DNA of 9,824 nucleotides from Deltaproteobacteria bacterium (GTDB taxonomy: Bacteria; Desulfobacterota; Desulfarculia; Adiutricales; Adiutricaceae), in assembly GCA_031257955.1 (NCBI GenBank), contig JAIRNQ010000089.1, forward strand, positions 1 to 9,824, written 5' to 3'. Positions 7,147 to 9,824 of this stretch are shown one piece after another. The translations under genes and the position numbers were made by a program. Each line of letters starts with the position of its first letter. Position 1 is the first letter of the stretch. Under the pieces are notes generated by a model. That model was not told the DNA's origin. It made no database searches and was given only the letters and a program-made list of their open reading frames with translations.

Positions 7147-8148
7147 CTATTCAGTGCTATTGTAGATTTTGATGAGTTTTTCAAATTCATCGGCTACGTC
7201 CTTTCGTAGCCAGTCTGGCGATAATATCTCGGCTTGGGAGCCATAACTTAAGACCCAACTTAGGATTTCATAATAGCTGGAAACGGTCATCTTCAACAGC
7301 ATTTTACCATCGTCTCGCCATGTTATGGCCTGGTCGGCGCTCCACTTTCGCTCGGCCACCCTGGCGCCCGTTTCCGCGTCGAAGAGTATCTCCACCTGGA
7401 AAGTTTCATCCTGCATCAATCCAAAGGTATCCCAGGTTTCCTTGGGCAATTTTGGAAAATTTTTAGAACTGTTATTTAGGGTCTCAACCTTCTCAATCCT
7501 ATGAAGTAATATAGTCATCGGGTTGGGGTGATAAGGCATGAAATCGGAGTCAACTAACCAACCGATGAAGTAAAATGAGTCGTGGTAGATAAACAATTCG
7601 AGGGGGGCGAAGTCGTAGGTCTTGCGTTCGCCATCGGGTTTTTTATAGGCCACCCGGCAAATCTTCTCATGGCGTATAGCCTCAACCATGGCCTCAAATT
7701 GCTCGTGGAAGTTCGAGTAATCTATCCACCCCTTGAATCTGGCCTGGGCGATGGGCTGGCTATACTGCTCTATCTGGCCTTCGGCCAAAGCGGTGGCTTG
7801 ATTGAGGGCGGCTTCCAGTTTCTTCCAAGTTTGCCTGGGCAACCATAGCCGACACAAATCGCGGCAAATCGCTAAATTTCCTAAATTTTCCGCAGAAAAT
7901 TTCATAAACGGGGCTTTTATGAAACTTTTGTCTATTTCATAATATGACTCGCGACCTTCTTTGGTTTTAATAACCTTGCCATAACTGGAACCTTCAAGTT
8001 GATCGATGATCCTCAGCATTGAAGATGTTGAGCAATTGAAATGCTTTCTGAGGTTTTGTAGGCTCCAGGGGCGCTGACTGCAGAGCAAAAGAGTATAGAC
8101 TCCTATGATCTTCTCGGCTGGGCGAAGTTTATCGTCAGTTCCAAACAT
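7147..8148 (-). CDS. WYL-domain transcription regulator (HTH-WYL-WCX type)
   Basis: A 333-residue DNA-binding regulator resembling PafC/BrxR-type proteins. Counting from the ATG at 8148, a winged helix-turn-helix covers about residues 5-60 (EKIIGVYTLLLCSQRPWSLQ, then HFNCSTSSMLRIIDQL). The WYL domain covers about 150-225, with VAYKKPDGERKTYDFAPLEL followed by DSFYFIGWL in place of the classic WYL triad. A WCX-like C-terminal domain follows to about 330 (EILSWVLSYGSQAEILSPDW). I chose the ATG at 8148 because AGGTGA (minus strand, 8153-8158) sits 4 nt before it; an in-frame TTG at 8169 would add seven residues but lies upstream of that site. WYL domains bind nucleic-acid ligands or small effectors and often regulate phage-defence or DNA-damage genes. 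A strong inverted repeat at its putative promoter suggests autoregulation. Its target is unknown; the ATPase and the repeat-protein gene are the obvious local candidates (inference). Confidence 0.95.
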   Translation of the reverse strand: MFGTDDKLRPAEKIIGVYTLLLCSQRPWSLQNLRKHFNCSTSSMLRIIDQLEGSSYGKVIKTKEGRESYYEIDKSFIKAPFMKFSAENLGNLAICRDLCRLWLPRQTWKKLEAALNQATALAEGQIEQYSQPIAQARFKGWIDYSNFHEQFEAMVEAIRHEKICRVAYKKPDGERKTYDFAPLELFIYHDSFYFIGWLVDSDFMPYHPNPMTILLHRIEKVETLNNSSKNFPKLPKETWDTFGLMQDETFQVEILFDAETGARVAERKWSADQAITWRDDGKMLLKMTVSSYYEILSWVLSYGSQAEILSPDWLRKDVADEFEKLIKIYNSTE

Positions 8149-8191
8149 GAAGTCACCTAAAAAAAACAAATGCCGACAATTTTGTGGTTAG

Positions 8192-8236
8192 ATGATACGC
8201 AAACGCCCCAATGGGCGGACCCCTGGGGCGTATGCG
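8192..8236 (-). promoter_or_regulatory. Putative WYL promoter with operator-like inverted repeat
   Basis: CGCAAACGCCCCA (8198-8210) pairs with TGGGGCGTATGCG (8224-8236): 12 of 13 positions are complementary around a 13-nt centre that itself contains GGG/CCC. Directly next to it, towards the WYL gene, the minus strand reads TATCAT (8192-8197), a reasonable -10 box. The repeat would then occupy the -35/spacer region, the normal place for a repressor site. The -35 hexamer is not recognisable, so the promoter is tentative; the inverted repeat itself is certain. Confidence 0.6.
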
Positions 8237-8370
8237 CTCGGGCGGAAGAAACGGCTGCCGGCGAACAAAACCTTAAAGTGACTGCCTCGCCTTTGTCCCG
8301 CCATTTCTCCCACCGAGGCCAATTGCGGCGACCTATATCATGGCTAGGTTCCCGGCGGTAACGATTATCC

Positions 8371-8401
8371 TTTTTGGCCGGCCGACAAGGCCGCCCAAAA
8401 A
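8371..8401. repeat. Long inverted repeat with outer T/A arms
   Basis: TTTTTGGCCGGCC (8371-8383) pairs with GGCCGCCCAAAAA (8389-8401), 12 of 13 complementary, with the 5-nt loop GACAA. On both strands the T-run is 5' of the stem and the A-run 3' of it, the reverse of an intrinsic terminator, so it is not a normal terminator even though it resembles one at first sight. Confidence 0.85.
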
Positions 8402-8497
8402 CCGGAAGTAACGCGTGCCGGTGACCATAGCGGACACAGAAACACAGCTATTTTCTGACCGAGGGCTCAACTCCCCACAAGGATATGAGCTTTTATG

Positions 8498-8785
8498 TCA
8501 GACATTGGACTTGTAATTCCCCCTTTCGTCGTACAAGGCGGTGTTAGAACCGTCCCTACGGGTGATCGTGTTGCCAGCCACGGCAATAACATCGCCGCTG
8601 CCAGAACAATTGGCTATATAGTTACCATTCTCATCATAAATGGCAACGTTGGAACCATCTTGCCGCACAACAATGGAAGATGAGAAGCCAGCTAACCGTC
8701 CAGAACCTGAACAATTTGCTTTATAATTTCCATTCTCGTCATAAATCCTGATCGAGCCGCCTTCATCTTTAACTGTCCCTATCAT
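8498..8785 (-). CDS. Small repeat protein, two and a half 35-residue repeats, function unknown
   Basis: A 95-residue protein built from a 35-residue repeat. Full units cover residues 15-49 and 50-84 and a short one 85-95; the first residues (KDEGGSIRI) match the end of a unit. The core is DGSxxxxYDExGNY, and the two full units both contain YDENGNY followed two residues later by NCSGSG. There is no signal peptide or membrane segment. The start is well supported: AAGGAG (minus strand, 8791-8796) lies 5 nt before the ATG. The regular Gly/Asp/Asn turns and alternating hydrophobic residues suggest stacked beta-hairpins, as in solenoid or propeller-blade proteins (inference). I do not recognise a named family. 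It lies upstream of the WYL gene on the same strand, 349 bp away, so a shared transcript is possible but unproven. Variation in repeat number through recombination is conceivable because the DNA repeats too. Confidence 0.78.
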   Translation of the reverse strand: MIGTVKDEGGSIRIYDENGNYKANCSGSGRLAGFSSSIVVRQDGSNVAIYDENGNYIANCSGSGDVIAVAGNTITRRDGSNTALYDERGNYKSNV

Positions 8786-8834
8786 AAGAACTCCTTTTTA
8801 GGGTTAATGCCTTTCTCGGGCGACTGGTGATCAT

Positions 8835-8946
8835 TTCGTTCCCAAAACTGGTTTACCATGGAAGGAAACAAATCGTCGCCGCCTGGTTGGAAAGGTGATT
8901 GATGAACTTGAGAGTAAAATAACAGGAGTTCGTTCCAAAAACCGGT
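8835..8946. repeat. Pair of 18-bp direct repeats
   Basis: TTCGTTCCCAAAACTGGT (8835-8852) and TTCGTTCCAAAAACCGGT (8929-8946) match at 16 of 18 positions, 94 bp apart in the same orientation. Both lie upstream of the 95-residue gene. They could be two binding sites of one regulator or the remains of a short duplication. The spacing is not a multiple of three, so they are not a coding repeat. Confidence 0.7.
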
Positions 8947-9162
8947 ATGTATCTAAAAAAAATGAGAAAAAAAAGCAAGGCAAAGCGGCATTGCAAGTCT
9001 CAAAATTTTACCAAAATAAATCTAAACTTATCAAAAAATTAGTGCTTATTAACTAAGGATATATTTAGATTGAATTAATTAAAAACTTTTTATCATTAAA
9101 ATTTTTTTATTTTATATGTAACGATAACAATTAACATTTTTTAGATAAAAATTAGGTTTAAG

Positions 9163-9193
9163 CTAGAATCATTTTACCAAAATTGTATTCTAG
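9163..9193. repeat. Nested AT-rich inverted repeat; core repeated at 9005-9017
   Basis: CTAGAAT (9163-9169) pairs with ATTCTAG (9187-9193), and inside it ATTTT (9171-9175) pairs with AAAAT (9179-9183). The core ATTTTACCAAAAT occurs exactly again at 9005-9017, 166 bp to the left, without the outer arms. It may be a regulator site, but in DNA this AT-rich short matches are expected fairly often. Confidence 0.5.
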
Positions 9194-9274
9194 ATATTTT
9201 GAAGCCGGATTTTTTTTAACAGGCCCGGTCTGGTCCCGTAAAGCCCCAGGAGAGTTTTGCCTGTCTCGGAACGG

Positions 9275-9775
9275 TTAACTGGGCAAGCGAATATCCTTGC
9301 CCAAGCTATCCACCAACACGGCGCCCTTCACCGTCACGGCCCAAACAAATTATCCCTCGACAGTTTCAAAGCCTACTAAAACGAATACGGCGATAGACTT
9401 GTCGGCTTTTCCCAAGAGGGCTTATCGGTCGTTGGCCTCCTTCGCCTCCAACACCATGGACTGACCATCCAAGCCCAGTCACTTTCTGGCAACCAAGGGC
9501 GATATTATCCCCATGCCACGCCCACCCAAAGCCTTAAGCTCGGTTTTCACGTTGCCTTTAATGGGAAGCGTCAACCAATTGTCCAGGTAGGTTTTGGGAG
9601 ATAGCCCGCGTTAAACTTGAAGTGCCTACCGTAGACTGGTTGGCTATATCGGCCTTGCCCACCCAATACCGTAATATAAGCGTCCCTGAGTTCTCTCCTA
9701 AAAGCGGGCCAGAGATCTGCCTAGCCCTTTCCGGACCAGCCCGAAGCTCACCGCCTCTGCCCGGAGACCTTTCAT
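9275..9775 (-). pseudogene. Frameshifted, stop-interrupted minus-strand gene, unidentified
   Basis: A gene-like start is present: AGAAGG (minus strand, 9783-9788) lies 7 nt before ATG 9775, giving MKGLRAEAVSFGLVRKGLG until TAG at 9698-9700. A second frame (9720-9574) then reads plausibly (RRELRDAYITVLGGQGRYS, then PVYGRHFKFNAGYL). A third (9610-9278) continues with KTYLDNWLTLPIKGNV and ends AVTVKGAVLVDSLGKDIRL before TAA 9275-9277, with in-frame stops at 9479-9481, 9422-9424 and 9350-9352. Third-codon GC preference in the last segment favours the minus strand. The simplest reading is one gene of about 165 codons broken by two frameshifts and three stops. I do not recognise the family, and the joins are inferred. 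Confidence 0.45.
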
Positions 9776-9824
9776 GGCTGTACCTTCTTTTGTTAAAAAT
9801 AATGATTTATTGCGAATCTATCTT

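Larger units (their letters stand above)
8149..8497. other. Spacer between the repeat-protein gene and the WYL regulator (both minus)
   Basis: It holds the putative WYL promoter with its inverted repeat (8192-8236) and a second long inverted repeat (8371-8401). A 63-codon plus-strand frame (8170-8361) starts with ATG but has no ribosome-binding site and reads across the inverted repeat, so I do not call it. On the minus strand the frame of the 95-residue gene continues open for nearly 60 codons past its TGA stop; this is probably chance. Confidence 0.6.
8786..9274. other. Spacer upstream of the repeat-protein gene, AT-rich on the right
   Basis: The left part carries the ribosome-binding site and presumably the promoter of the 95-residue gene, plus an 18-bp direct repeat (8835-8852 and 8929-8946). 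On the plus strand a frame from GTG 8895 to TAA 9054-9056 encodes 53 residues (starting VIDELESKITGVRSK, then Lys-rich); it lacks a clear ribosome-binding site and I leave it uncalled. The right part is very AT-rich, with a nested inverted repeat at 9163-9193. Confidence 0.55.

Noticed and set aside
6897..7190. 97-codon minus-strand frame in the convergent spacer
   Set aside because: Starts inside the WYL gene with no ribosome-binding site and runs through both hairpins; composition is not gene-like.
8170..8361. 63-codon plus-strand frame divergent from the WYL gene
   Set aside because: No ribosome-binding site, and it reads straight through the operator-like inverted repeat.
9281..9604. Plus-strand near-open frame (one stop in about 105 codons)
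   Set aside because: Exactly antisense to the minus-strand pseudogene; its His/Gln-rich content and weaker third-position bias mark it as the shadow.

Overview
The window comes from a bacterial chromosome with low coding density and a patchwork base composition. About 60% is covered by five convincing genes. The left third, part of the second gene and the stretch just after it are very GC-rich, with a plus strand rich in C and poor in G. The spacers and a central block are AT-rich. The style (long C-rich reading frames, a Desulfovibrio-like thiamin pyrophosphokinase, decayed reading frames, a DUF4143 ATPase) would fit a host-associated member of the Desulfobacterota/Deltaproteobacteria. No rRNA or marker gene confirms this, so the taxonomic guess is weak.

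Layout. Positions 2-2392 hold the 3' part of a large single-span membrane protein with proline-rich ends and a TPR-like helical domain; it is cut by the left edge. Next comes a five-copy tandem repeat with a 62/63-bp unit (2519-2827), then an AT-rich spacer with a possible decayed reading frame. Positions 3554-4483 encode thiamin pyrophosphokinase with an added Lys/Ala/Pro-rich tail. A 1.07-kb spacer follows, carrying two matching clusters of ACATTTTT...AAAAATGT palindromes spaced exactly 33 bp apart. Downstream of it is an AAA_14/DUF4143 ATPase (5552-6871). A WYL-domain transcription regulator (7147-8148, minus) converges on the ATPase and has a strong inverted repeat at its putative promoter. 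Further right on the minus strand is a 95-residue protein built from 35-residue repeats (8498-8785), then an AT-rich spacer. A frameshifted, stop-interrupted minus-strand pseudogene lies at about 9275-9775.

How the parts relate. The thiamin kinase is housekeeping, with no thiamin genes beside it. The ATPase, the WYL regulator and the repeat protein look like accessory cargo. Their base composition is lower in GC than the flanking genes, and each is associated with palindromic DNA that could bind a regulator. I see no complete defence system, CRISPR array, transposase or tRNA. The signals most worth following are the 33-bp-spaced palindrome clusters, the operator-like repeat at the WYL gene, the small repeat protein and the tandem array with G-tracts on the minus strand. 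None of these amounts to a demonstrated new system.
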